Source: an uncultured Clostridia bacterium (GTDB taxonomy: Bacteria; Bacillota; Clostridia; TANB77; CAG-508). From it: DNA of 64,000 bases. The DNA lies in NCBI GenBank assembly GCA_934167225.1, contig CAKPLD010000001.1, forward strand, positions 1 to 64,000. Reading direction: 5' to 3'. This document shows positions 36,198 through 44,392 of the stretch, in pieces. Numbering within the stretch: position 1 is the first letter of the stretch; every line of letters starts with the position of its first letter. The notes under the pieces are model-generated. The model had not been told where the DNA came from. It saw only the letters and a program-made list of their open reading frames with translations, and did not search any database. A program made the position numbers and the translations under genes.

Positions 36198-36236
36198 AAG
36201 AGTGCTGAAGTGAAGAAGAATAGGAGGATAATATAA

Positions 36237-36641
36237 ATGAAATCATTCTATTTGTTCATGGTAATGATGCCGTGGGGATTCATATTGATGCACGGTATCG
36301 TCAAATTTGTTGTGATCGTACATGTGAGAATGTACACAACGAAATTCTTGGTTCTCGCAAACTGGATAAAAGAGAGGTGGGAAATAATCGAGGAAACGAG
36401 GCGTAACTCAAGTCGGGAAAAATACAAACCGGAGGAGGAAAAAGAAATATATTGGCGGATGCTCGAAATCCTGGAAAAGGCGTACAAATATTACATTGAA
36501 ATAAGGAGGTTTGACGAAAGCGCAATCGGGTTCTATTCTCTAGCTGTAGAAGAGGAAGTGGAGAATTTGTTTGCAATTGAAGAGAAGATACAAAGCAGGC
36601 AGATTGAGTTAGCAAAACAGAAAGAATGCTCCAAAAATTAG
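36237..36641 (+). CDS. Orphan membrane-anchored protein (134 aa)
   Basis: Starts behind AGGAGG. A hydrophobic N-terminal segment (LFMVMMPWGFILMHGIVKFVVIV) is followed by a charged helical cytosolic domain (EEEKEIYWRMLEILEKAYKY). Two in-frame CGG codons (36414-36416 and 36456-36458) read as Arg keep a plausible amphipathic helix, so here CGG behaves as a normal codon. Composition is distinctly richer in G+C than the pilus genes before it. It is co-transcribed with the small basic gene upstream and ends in a strong terminator. Confidence 0.7.
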   Translation: MKSFYLFMVMMPWGFILMHGIVKFVVIVHVRMYTTKFLVLANWIKERWEIIEETRRNSSREKYKPEEEKEIYWRMLEILEKAYKYYIEIRRFDESAIGFYSLAVEEEVENLFAIEEKIQSRQIELAKQKECSKN

Positions 36642-36679
36642 ACTGTGTTGAAACTGAGGAGGGACATACCTCATCATGC

Positions 36680-36718
36680 AACAAAAAGCAACAAGATTAA
36701 TTCTTGTTGCTTTTTGTT
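36680..36718 (+). terminator. Intrinsic terminator of the second orphan cassette
   Basis: AACAAAAAGCAACAAGA (36680-36696) pairs with its exact complement at 36702-36718, giving a 17-bp stem whose end is T-rich. It closes the two-gene orphan unit. Confidence 0.88.
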
Positions 36719-36862
36719 AACGTTTATATTATAATTTCTTCATTTATAATTCATAGCTCTAAGGTGCTTTTTACATTAAAATTTTTTTGTATTTTTGGCA
36801 GGGTAATTTCATGAAATATTGTTACCATTCACGGTAGAAAAATAAACACCTTAAAAATTCAC

Positions 36863-36894
36863 TTGCAAAAAATCCCAAATGGTGTTATTATAAT
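36863..36894 (+). promoter_or_regulatory. Promoter of the Rpn-like gene
   Basis: TTGCAA (36863-36868) with TATTAT (36886-36891) at 17-bp spacing, or TATAAT (36889-36894) at 20. The transcript would start inside the inner left inverted repeat. Confidence 0.6.
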
Positions 36895-36980
36895 TACAGA
36901 TTTTTTCAAACTCGTTTAGTTCATAAAAATCTAGGTATTTCTACCAAAAATTCAAATTAAAACAAAAAAGGAGAAGTGAT

Positions 36981-37931
36981 ATTATAAGCGAAAAAAATAA
37001 TAAGAAAAACGAATTATTAAACCCCAAAAATGATTACGTATTTAAACGTATTTTCGGTCATGAAGGAAATGAATCAATTACCAAAAGTTTTATCAGTGCA
37101 ATTTTAAATCAAAATATAACAGATGTTGTTTTAGAAAGTAGCTCTACAATGCCCAAAGACATGTTAGATGACAAAGTTGGAATTTTAGATATAAAGGCTA
37201 AAATAGATAATACTATAAATTGTGATATAGAAATGCAAGTTGTAGATGAAAAAAATGTGGAAAAACGAATCACATTTTATGTAAGCAGAATGTATACTCA
37301 AACTATTCATGAAGGACAAGATTATTCGGATTTACAAAAATGCATAGCTATTTTAATAACAGATTATGAAATTTCTAGTTTAAAAAAACTTCAGAAATAT
37401 GTGACTAAATGGAATCTTCGAGAAGAATATTATGTAGATAAAGTCTTGACAGATGACATCGAAATTTATATAATAAAATTGCCCAAGGTTGAGAAATATA
37501 AGAAGGGTATAGCATTAGACCAATGGGTAGAATTTATTAAAGATCCGAAGGTGATGAATATGTCTAATAGTGAAATAAAAAAAGCAAAAGAAGTTTTAGA
37601 AAAAATTAGTAAAGATAAAGATGAAAGACGTTTAGCAGAACTAAGAGAAAAATATATTAGAGATCAAAAAGCTATTGAAGGTGCTGGGTATGATAAGGGT
37701 TTGAATGATGGAATGAAAAAAGGCATTGAACAGGGCATTCAGCAAGGAATCAAACAAGGGATTGAACAAGGGATCGAGCAAGGTATTCAGCAAGGAACTG
37801 GACAAGGAATCAAGCAAGGAGAACAAAATAAAACAATAGAGATTGCGAAAAAAATGAAAGATGAAGGATTTGATATAAATCAAATAATAAAAATAACAAA
37901 TTTATCAGTAGAAGAAATAGAAAAATTATAA
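36981..37931 (+). CDS. Rpn-type PD-(D/E)XK nuclease ('transposase' family)
   Basis: The frame is open and similar to the family from about 36981, well before the first ATG at 37149: NPKNDYVFKRIFGHEGNE is the conserved start and must be included. No ATG, GTG or TTG lies at the beginning; ATT 36981 (7 bases after AAGGAG) or ATA 36984 is the likely initiation codon, both rare. The nuclease core shows VGILDIKA and CDIEMQV (Asp and Glu-x-Gln). The C-terminal KGIEQGIQQGIKQGIEQG-type hexapeptide repeats are typical of this family, linked to recombination and phage response. About 316 residues. Confidence 0.8.
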   Translation: MISEKNNKKNELLNPKNDYVFKRIFGHEGNESITKSFISAILNQNITDVVLESSSTMPKDMLDDKVGILDIKAKIDNTINCDIEMQVVDEKNVEKRITFYVSRMYTQTIHEGQDYSDLQKCIAILITDYEISSLKKLQKYVTKWNLREEYYVDKVLTDDIEIYIIKLPKVEKYKKGIALDQWVEFIKDPKVMNMSNSEIKKAKEVLEKISKDKDERRLAELREKYIRDQKAIEGAGYDKGLNDGMKKGIEQGIQQGIKQGIEQGIEQGIQQGTGQGIKQGEQNKTIEIAKKMKDEGFDINQIIKITNLSVEEIEKL

Positions 37932-37977
37932 CAAAAAAACGAGTTTGAAAATATCTGTAAAATAAAGAGTAAAAATT

Positions 37978-38027
37978 CCCAAATAGAGAGGAGACTAAAA
38001 TTTATTTCCTCTATTTGGGGATTTTTA
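37978..38027 (+). terminator. Hairpin with T-run after the Rpn-like gene
   Basis: CCCAAATAGAG (37978-37988) pairs with CTCTATTTGGG (38009-38019), followed by GATTTTT. The following 38030-38190 contains no gene. Confidence 0.7.
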
Positions 38028-38192
38028 CTCGTTAATTTCCAACAATATTTTTTTCAAAGTATATGGCTTTCCTATAACCAATTTTAGTAATGCATTATAA
38101 ACATTCACTCTATAAATTTTTGAGAGGTTTATTTTTTATCCGTGAATAGTAACCATAAATTGAAACAAAACAAGAAAATTTTCACAAATTTA

Positions 38193-38221
38193 TTGAAAAA
38201 ACAATAGAATAAGTATATAAT
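38193..38221 (+). promoter_or_regulatory. murC promoter
   Basis: TTGAAA (38193-38198), 17-bp spacer, TATAAT (38216-38221), 36 bp before the start codon. Confidence 0.75.
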
Positions 38222-38256
38222 CGTAAATAGATTTTATAAAACAGGAGTGAGAAAAT

Positions 38257-39636
38257 ATGCCTAATATTGAAAGATTAAAAAAATATAACAAAATACACAT
38301 GGTAGGTATTGGTGGAGTAAGCATGAGCGGAATTGCAGAAATTTTAATCAACTTTGGTTTTTCTGTAACAGGCTCAAATAATGTTGAAACAGAAACTACA
38401 AAAAAATTAGAAAAAGCAGGAATAAAAATATCAATTGGACACAACGAAAGCAATATTACTAATCAAGATGTTGTTGTTTATTCTGCAGCAATTAAGCAAG
38501 ATAATCCAGAGCTTGTAACAGCAAAAGCTAAAAATATTCCAATAATAGAAAGAGCAGATTTTTTAGGTGAACTTACTAGATGCTACAAAGATACAATTAC
38601 AATTTCTGGAACACATGGCAAGAGCACTACTACATCTATGGTTTCGCTTTGCTTTTTAGAAGCTTTGAAGGATCCTAGTATTCAGGTTGGAGCAGATATT
38701 AAACAATTAAATGGAAATTATAAAGTTGGAAACAGCGAATATTTTATTATAGAAGCCTGCGAATATGTAGAAAGCTTTTTAAAGTTTAGTCCAAAATCTG
38801 AAGTTATTTTAAATATTGATAATGATCATCTAGATTATTTTAAAAATTTTGATAATATAAAAAAAGCATTTATTAGATATGTAAAACTTCTTCCTAAAGA
38901 TGGTTTACTTGTTGTTAATGGCGACGACAAAAATGCATTGGATTTACCAAAGTTTACAGATGCTAATGTTCTTACATATGGTATTACTAATAAAAATACA
39001 GACTTTTTTGCTGTAAATATTGTTTTCGACAATAATGGCTTTCCAGAATTTGATGTTTATGCTAAAGGTGAATTTTATGGAAGAATTAAGCTTAGTATTC
39101 CTGGTATGCATAATGTTTTAAATGCTCTTGGCTGTATTGCTTTGTGCGATTATTATGGTATTGGCTTAGATTCTATTAAAAAGGCTCTTCTTAGCTTTAC
39201 TGGTGCTGTTAGAAGGTTTGAATTTAAGGGTTCAGTTAATGGTGCAAGTGTTTATGATGACTATGGTCACCACCCAACTGAAATTATTGCAACTGCTAAG
39301 GCTTTAATGAATAAAAAATATAATAAGTCTTGGGTTGTTTTTCAACCTCATACTTACAGTAGAACTAAAACACTTATGGATGATTTTGCAAAAGCTTTAT
39401 TAAATTTTGATAATATTATTGTTTTGGATATTTATGCTGCTCGCGAAAAAAATACTTATGGTATTACTTCTGAGGATTTGGTTGAAAAAATTAATTCTCT
39501 TGGAAAACATGCTTTGTATATTCCTGATTTTAACGAGTGTGTTGATTATTTAAAGGAAAATGTTCATGAAAATGATATTATTATTACTCAAGGCGCTGGA
39601 ACAGTTACTGAAATTGGTCCTATGCTTGTGCAATAA
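38257..39636 (+). CDS. murC: UDP-N-acetylmuramate--L-alanine ligase
   Basis: 459 residues, full length. MurC adds the first L-Ala to UDP-MurNAc in peptidoglycan synthesis. The N-terminal UDP-binding start HMVGIGGVSMSGIAEIL, the ATP-binding ISGTHGKSTTTSM near residue 117, the EACEY segment, NIDNDHLDYF, and the C-terminal DDYGHHPTEI and FQPHTYSRT motifs are all present. GGAGTGAG precedes the ATG. Codon use drifts towards T-ending codons in the 3' half. A GC-rich hairpin follows. Confidence 0.97.
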   Translation: MPNIERLKKYNKIHMVGIGGVSMSGIAEILINFGFSVTGSNNVETETTKKLEKAGIKISIGHNESNITNQDVVVYSAAIKQDNPELVTAKAKNIPIIERADFLGELTRCYKDTITISGTHGKSTTTSMVSLCFLEALKDPSIQVGADIKQLNGNYKVGNSEYFIIEACEYVESFLKFSPKSEVILNIDNDHLDYFKNFDNIKKAFIRYVKLLPKDGLLVVNGDDKNALDLPKFTDANVLTYGITNKNTDFFAVNIVFDNNGFPEFDVYAKGEFYGRIKLSIPGMHNVLNALGCIALCDYYGIGLDSIKKALLSFTGAVRRFEFKGSVNGASVYDDYGHHPTEIIATAKALMNKKYNKSWVVFQPHTYSRTKTLMDDFAKALLNFDNIIVLDIYAAREKNTYGITSEDLVEKINSLGKHALYIPDFNECVDYLKENVHENDIIITQGAGTVTEIGPMLVQ

Positions 39637-39643
39637 GAAGTAT

Positions 39644-39674
39644 ACCCCCGCAAGATATTATCTTGCGGGGGGTT
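39644..39674. terminator. GC-rich hairpin between murC and a convergent orphan gene
   Basis: CCCCCGCAAGATA (39645-39657) and its complement (39659-39671) form a near-perfect palindrome; it is the most GC-rich structure in the region and separates two convergent genes. No T-run is present. Confidence 0.65.
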
Positions 39675-39680
39675 GCTGTC

Positions 39681-39929
39681 TTAGAGATACGTCGTGGAAA
39701 TTTTCAACATGGGGCAAAATGTCTGCAAGCCCATGGTGGCCATATTAAGGTCGATTCTGTCAGCTTTTGTGGTTTTTTCTTCGTTGATTCTTTTCTTAAG
39801 GCCGTTTGGTAGACTATTGTATACCGCCCGAACTCTTGAATTTTCTTCATCTTCTCGGTTCGCATGATTTTCCAACCATGCTAATACGCGTTTGGCTTCT
39901 TTTTGTTTTTCCTTGTCTATTATAGACAT
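39681..39929 (-). CDS. Orphan small protein (82 aa)
   Basis: Starts at ATG 39929-39927 behind AAAGGAG. A charged helical protein (KEKQKEAKRVLAWLENHANREDEE is seen in parts) with a more hydrophobic C-terminal third; no family recognised. It contains one in-frame CGG (39830-39828, in RVRAVYN) read as Arg; a +1 shift there would give an unrelated Pro/Thr-rich tail. Balanced codon use, its own leader and a GC-rich hairpin at the end make it the third orphan cassette of the window. Confidence 0.65.
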   Translation of the reverse strand: MSIIDKEKQKEAKRVLAWLENHANREDEENSRVRAVYNSLPNGLKKRINEEKTTKADRIDLNMATMGLQTFCPMLKISTTYL

Positions 39930-40086
39930 AACTAGCTCCTTTCGGTTCCGGCGAAGAAGTAAATATATTATTTCTTCTACTGTTGTAACTTATACCGCTT
40001 TATTTTACAACAATATTTCAACCAAGTTAACATAATTTTATAACAATTTCCAACTAAACTGGCTACACTTCACAAATCAAAAATAA

Positions 40087-40115
40087 TTGCAAACCAAACC
40101 GAAATGTGTTATACT
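40087..40115 (+). promoter_or_regulatory. mtaB promoter
   Basis: TTGCAA (40087-40092), 17-bp spacer, TATACT (40110-40115), so transcription starts near 40122. This excludes the in-frame ATG at 40104 as a start codon and points to ATG 40148. Confidence 0.75.
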
Positions 40116-40147
40116 AAAATTCGACAAAAAAGAAAGAAGGTCAAAAA

Positions 40148-40159
40148 ATGCGGAAATAA
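40148..40159 (+). other. CGG +1 frameshift site at codon 2 of mtaB
   Basis: ATG CGG AAA TAA in the starting frame; the protein continues from GGA AAT AAA. The extra base is C40151. Failure to shift gives only a tripeptide. Confidence 0.82.
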
Positions 40160-41453
40160 ACAAAAAAAAGTAGCATTCTACACACTAGGATGTAAAGTAA
40201 ACCAATACGAATCAAATGCAATGGCACAAAAATTTATAGAAAACGGGTATCAAATATGCGAAATAAACGAAAACCCAGATGTAGTAGTGGTAAACACATG
40301 TACAGTAACAAACATAGCAGATAGAAAATCAAGACAAATACTAAGAAAAGTAAAAGACGAAAACCCAGCGAGTGTAATAGTTGCAGTAGGATGTTATGTG
40401 CAAGTTGCAAAAGACGATGTAGACAAAATGAAAGAAATAGATTTATGTTTAGGAAACGTAGAAAAAAAAGATATTGTAACAAAAGTTGAAGAATGCCTAA
40501 AAAAACATCAAAAAGAAAATAGTCAAATTTTTGATGTAAACAAAGAAACCGAATTTCAAGAAATGGGTTCAATTACATTCTCAGAAAAAACAAGAGCAAC
40601 AGTAAAAGTACAAGATGGATGCAACAATTTTTGCACATATTGCTTAATTCCTTATGCAAGAGGACGAATAAGAAGTAGAAAAAAGGAAAATGTAATAAAA
40701 GAAGTTAAAGAAATTGCCCAAAAAGGAATAAAAGAAATTGTAATAACAGGAATACACATAGCATCATATGGAAAAGATTTTGAAAATAATTATAGATTAA
40801 TAGATTTACTCGAAGATTTAAACCAAATTGAAGGAATAGAAAGAATTAGACTAGGTTCTTTAGAGCCAACCATAGTAACAGAAGAATTTGCAAAAAGGCT
40901 CTCTAAACTAGATAGCATTTGCAACCAATTTCATCTATCACTTCAAAGTGGATGTGATGACACATTAAAAAGAATGAATAGAAAATACTCATGTGAAGAA
41001 TTTTTAAAAGTTACAGAAATTTTAAGAAAATATTTTAAAGATGTAAACCTAACAACAGACATAATTGTTGGTTTTCCAGGCGAAACTAACGAAGAATTTG
41101 AAAAAACCTATAAATTTCTAAGCAAAATTAACTTCTACAAAATGCATGTATTCAAATATTCTCCACGAGAGGGTACAATAGCTGCTAAAATGACTAATCA
41201 GGTTGATGGAACTATTAAAGAAGAAAGAAGCCAAAAACTCATTAAACTTTCTAACCAAAATGAGCAAAACTACAATAAAAATTATATAGGAAAAGTAGTG
41301 GAAGTTTTATTTGAAGAAGAAAAAGATGGTCTATGGTCTGGATACACAAAAAATTATGTACGCGTTTTTGTAAAAAGTAATGAAAACCTAGAAAACAAGC
41401 TAAAAACAGTGAAAATACAAGATATATATGGTAGTGGACTTATGGGGATATAG
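40148..41453 (+). CDS. mtaB: tRNA t6A37 methylthiotransferase, +1 shift at CGG as codon 2
   Basis: Radical-SAM enzyme that converts t6A37 to ms2t6A37 in tRNAs for ANN codons. AGAAAGAAGG at 40131-40140 selects ATG 40148, but that frame reads ATG CGG AAA TAA. A +1 shift at CGG gives M|GNKQKKVAFYTLGCKVNQYE, the standard N-terminus, and runs to 41453 (434 residues). The UPF0004 cysteines (LGCK, NTCTV, VGCYV), the radical-SAM CxxxCxxC (CNNFCTYCLIPYARG) and a C-terminal TRAM-like domain are present. The in-frame ATG at 40104 lies upstream of the transcription start and has no ribosome site. Confidence 0.88.
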
Positions 41454-41504
41454 CAATCTAAAATTAATATGGAATCTGATGTAATTGTAAACGAAAAAAA
41501 TAGC

Positions 41505-41533
41505 TTGCAAAAAAACATCAAATTTGATATATT
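41505..41533 (+). promoter_or_regulatory. thyA promoter
   Basis: TTGCAA (41505-41510), 17-bp spacer, TATATT (41528-41533), 26 bp before the start codon. Confidence 0.7.
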
Positions 41534-41559
41534 AAAGAAAAAACTAGGAGGAACAAAAA

Positions 41560-42417
41560 ATGACGCAAGCAGACAAAAATTTCATAGATACATGTAAAGA
41601 AATATTAGAACACGGTTATTCATCAGAGGGAACAGGAGTAAGAACAAGATGGGAAGATGGATCAGAAGCAAATTATTATTCAATAATAGGAGTAACAAAC
41701 AAATATGATATAGAAAAAGAATTTCCGATGATAACACTAAGAAATAACACAAACACAGTAAAGAGAGCAATAGATGAAATTTTGTGGATATGGCAAAAAA
41801 AATCAAATAAAGTAAGTGAACTAAACTCTCATATATGGGATCAATGGGCAGGAGAAGATGGAACAATTGGAAAAGCATATGGATACCAAATGGCGAAAAA
41901 GTATGAGTTCAAAACCAAAGATGGAATGCAAAAACTAGATCAAGTAGATTATATGTTATATCTATTAAAAAACGATCCAGCAAGCAGAAGAATAATGACC
42001 AACATATTTAATTTTGAGGACTTAAAAGATATGAACCTAGAGCCATGCGCTTTTGGTACACAATGGCTTGTAAAAGAAGGAAAATTACATTTAATATTAA
42101 ACCAACGTTCACAAGATATGCTAGCGGCAAATGGATGGAATACTATGCAATACTCAGCATTGCTATGCATGGTAGCTCAATGTGTAGGTTTAAAGCCAGG
42201 AAGCTTAACACATAACATTGGAGATTGTCACATATATGACAGACATATTCCACTAATAAAAAAATTAATAGAGGCAGAGCCAATGAATGTTACGCCAAAA
42301 CTTATAATAAAAAACGACACAAAAAACTTCTACGAGTTTAAAGTAGAGGATTTTGAAATACAAGGATATGACTATAATAAAGAAATAAAATTAGGAAAAA
42401 TACCAGTAGCCATATAA
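41560..42417 (+). CDS. thyA: Thymidylate synthase (ThyA-type)
   Basis: 285 residues. Makes dTMP from dUMP with methylene-tetrahydrofolate. The catalytic Cys is C163 in LEPCAFGTQW, followed by LNQRSQDMLAANGWN, which binds dUMP phosphate and base, and HNIGDCHIYDRH. GKAYGYQM precedes. The family more often has Pro-Cys-His around the nucleophile, so this is a divergent member. It forms a natural pair with folA, 32 bases downstream, which regenerates the folate cofactor. AGGAGG precedes the ATG. Confidence 0.93.
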   Translation: MTQADKNFIDTCKEILEHGYSSEGTGVRTRWEDGSEANYYSIIGVTNKYDIEKEFPMITLRNNTNTVKRAIDEILWIWQKKSNKVSELNSHIWDQWAGEDGTIGKAYGYQMAKKYEFKTKDGMQKLDQVDYMLYLLKNDPASRRIMTNIFNFEDLKDMNLEPCAFGTQWLVKEGKLHLILNQRSQDMLAANGWNTMQYSALLCMVAQCVGLKPGSLTHNIGDCHIYDRHIPLIKKLIEAEPMNVTPKLIIKNDTKNFYEFKVEDFEIQGYDYNKEIKLGKIPVAI

Positions 42418-42449
42418 CAATAGATAAAACAAGAAAGGAACCAAGAAAA

Positions 42450-42944
42450 ATGTTAAGTATAATAGTTGCAAAATCTATAAATAATGCTATAGGAAAAGAT
42501 AATAAATTATTATGGAAAATACCAGATGATATGAAAAGATTTAAAGAAATAACAACAGGACACACTGTTATTATGGGAAGAAAAACATTTGAATCAATAG
42601 GTAAAGTATTACCAAACAGATTAAATATTATTTTAACAAGAGATCCAAGCTATAAAATAGATGATCCAAATGTAAAAATCCTAGGTGGAGTATCAGATCT
42701 AGAAGAATACATAAATGATGATAATGAAAATTTTGTAATAGGTGGTGCTCAAATTTATAGTATTCTTATGCCAAAATGTAAAAAAATTTATGTAACACAA
42801 ATTGATAAAGATTTTGTGGGAGATAGCTATTTTCCAATAATTCGTGAAAACGAATGGAAAATTGTGGAAAAAGTTGATGGACCAAAAGATGACAACAGCT
42901 TTAAATATGAATATATAACTTATGAAAGAAAAAGTAATAAATAA
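42450..42944 (+). CDS. folA: Dihydrofolate reductase
   Basis: 164 residues. The start MLSIIVAKSINNAIGKDNKLLWKIPDDMKRFK (in parts), HTVIMGRKTFESIG and FVIGGAQIYSILMP are the NADPH- and folate-binding motifs of DHFR; the acidic active-site residue is Asp in IPDDMK. It recycles the dihydrofolate made by the ThyA encoded just upstream. Likely co-transcribed with thyA. Confidence 0.96.
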   Translation: MLSIIVAKSINNAIGKDNKLLWKIPDDMKRFKEITTGHTVIMGRKTFESIGKVLPNRLNIILTRDPSYKIDDPNVKILGGVSDLEEYINDDNENFVIGGAQIYSILMPKCKKIYVTQIDKDFVGDSYFPIIRENEWKIVEKVDGPKDDNSFKYEYITYERKSNK

Positions 42945-43000
42945 TTGTAAATTGAATATAAATAATACTAATTATAAAGTGTGAAAGGATTGATGTTTCT

Positions 43001-43381
43001 ATGGAAATGTTTGAAAAAAATAAGCCTTTAATTAGTATTATAAAAGGCACAGCAATATCTTTTTTAACAACTATTATCGCTCTTACTATATTTGCTGTGC
43101 TTTTAACGTATACAAATTTATCCGAAAATACTATAAAACCAGTTATAATAACAGTAACAGGGATTAGCATTTTAATAGGAAGCTCAATTGCTACCAGAAG
43201 TATTAGAAAAAACGGCTTGGTAACAGGTGCTATTATAGGTGCTTTATATATTTTTATTATCTATTTTTTGTCTAGCATAATGAACTCTAATTTTGTTATT
43301 AGTTGGATGTCTGCTATCATGATTGGCGTTGGAGTTGCTGGGGGAGTTTTGGGAGGCATTATTGGTGTAAATAGCAAGTGA
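43001..43381 (+). CDS. TIGR04086 family four-helix membrane protein
   Basis: 126 residues with four membrane helices: GTAISFLTTIIALTIFAVLL, VIITVTGISILIGSSIATR (in part), the loop SIRKNGLVTGAIIGALYI, and a glycine-rich last helix. These match the YrzE/TIGR04086 family of Firmicutes, of unknown role. The site GTGAAAGGATTG is rather far from the ATG. A terminator follows about 90 bases later. Confidence 0.75.
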   Translation: MEMFEKNKPLISIIKGTAISFLTTIIALTIFAVLLTYTNLSENTIKPVIITVTGISILIGSSIATRSIRKNGLVTGAIIGALYIFIIYFLSSIMNSNFVISWMSAIMIGVGVAGGVLGGIIGVNSK

Positions 43382-43468
43382 TGGCTGTTGGATTTTTTTA
43401 ACGTTGTTACTTTAATATTTTGGGTATTGATTTTTATAATTGCAGGTTAAGTCTATAAAAAGTAGAAC

Positions 43469-43506
43469 AAAAAGACTGGGAAAATGTTGAAACCCCAGTC
43501 TTTTTT
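43469..43506 (+). terminator. Intrinsic terminator
   Basis: AAAAGACTGGG (43470-43480) pairs with CCCAGTC plus T-run (43494-43506). Confidence 0.9.
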
Positions 43507-43580
43507 ACATCTACTCCACTTATCTAATTTTCTCAAAAGATTTACTCTACACTACCAAAATAAAATTAAGAAAAAAGCAC

Positions 43581-43609
43581 TTGACATTTTGATAACTATA
43601 TTATATAGT
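43581..43609 (+). promoter_or_regulatory. Promoter of the hemolysin-III family gene
   Basis: TTGACA (43581-43586), 17-bp spacer, TATAGT (43604-43609), 29 bp before the start codon. Confidence 0.8.
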
Positions 43610-43637
43610 ATAGAAAACTAGATGGAGGAAAAAGAAA

Positions 43638-44313
43638 ATGAAAAGAACAAAATTAAAAGACAGAACATTACCAAAATACACAAAAGGAGAAGAAATATTT
43701 AACATGACATCACACATAGTAGGAGCTGTGCTTGGAATAGTAGCTCTAGTGCTATGCATCATATTTTCAGCAATACACCATAATCCATATGGAGTGGTAT
43801 CAAGTTCAATATTTGGAGTAACAATGATATTATTATACACAATGTCAAGCATATATCATGGTTTAAAGCCAGAAACAAAAGCAAAAAAAGTATTCCAAGT
43901 GCTAGACCATTGCTCAATATTTTTGCTTATAGCAGGATCATACACGCCATTTGCACTATGCACACTAAGAGAAATAGACACAGCAACTCGGTTGGTGGAT
44001 ATTTGGAATAATATGGGGCATGGCAATATTAGGTATTGTTTTAAACTCTATAGACTTAAAACAATTTAAAGTATTTTCAATGATATGTTATCTAGCAATG
44101 GGATGGTGCATAATTGTAAAAATAAAATGGGTAATTCAAGGACTTGGCTGGGCAGGATTTACACTTTTAGTTGCCGGCGGAATTATCTATACAATTGGTG
44201 CAGTTTTATATGGTTTAGGTAAGAAAAAAAGATATATGCATTCTATCTTTCACTTATGCATTTTTGCTGGAAGCTTGTTGCATTTTCTTTGCATATTATT
44301 GTATGTTGTGTAA
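43638..44313 (+). CDS. Hemolysin III (YqfA/YplQ) family membrane protein, +1 shift at CGG
   Basis: Seven-helix membrane protein of the progestin/adipoQ-receptor-like superfamily. The start frame shows the first helices with SHIVGAVLGIVALV, SSIYHGLKP, and LDHCSIFLLIAGSYTPFAL, the family signature, then meets CGG at 43989-43991. A +1 shift gives IDTAT|GWWIFGIIWGMAILGIVLNS, the expected next helix, and continues to 44313. The joined length is 224 residues, a normal size; unshifted, the protein would end at 44069 with a non-hydrophobic tail. Conserved metal-ligand His residues of the last helix region (HSIFHL) are only in the shifted part. Confidence 0.87.
43986..43994 (+). other. CGG +1 frameshift site in the hemolysin-III family gene
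   Basis: Codons ACT CGG TTG; similarity continues from GGT TGG TGG. The extra base is C43989. Confidence 0.86.
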
Positions 44314-44327
44314 TATAGAATATACTC

Positions 44328-44392
44328 CTCCCCATTTGGGGACGGTTCTCTAATGGGGATTCCCCATTAAAGAACCGTCCCCAAATGGGGAG
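44328..44392. repeat. 65-bp palindrome made of two inverted CCCCATTTGGGGACGGTTCT repeats
   Basis: Two copies of the 20-mer found downstream of pyrG are arranged head to head and pair along almost the whole 65 bp. It fills the gap between two convergent genes exactly, so it can act as a bidirectional transcription end. Confidence 0.85.

Larger units (their letters stand above)
36821..38153. repeat. Two nested inverted repeats enclosing the Rpn-like gene
   Basis: Outer pair: GTTACCATTCACGG (36821-36834) and CCGTGAATAGTAAC (38140-38153), 13 of 14 positions paired. Inner pair: 24-bp arms at 36894-36917 and 37937-37960 with one mismatch, cores CAAACTCGTTT and AAACGAGTTTG. The inner right arm begins 5 bases after the stop codon. 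The inner arms could be the ends of a mobile unit or could join the two ends of the transcript. I see no clear target duplication. Confidence 0.65.

Noticed and set aside
40104..40150. ATG 40104 as the mtaB start, which would avoid a frameshift
   Set aside because: It lies before the predicted transcription start, inside the promoter, has no ribosome site, and would add an atypical basic N-terminus.
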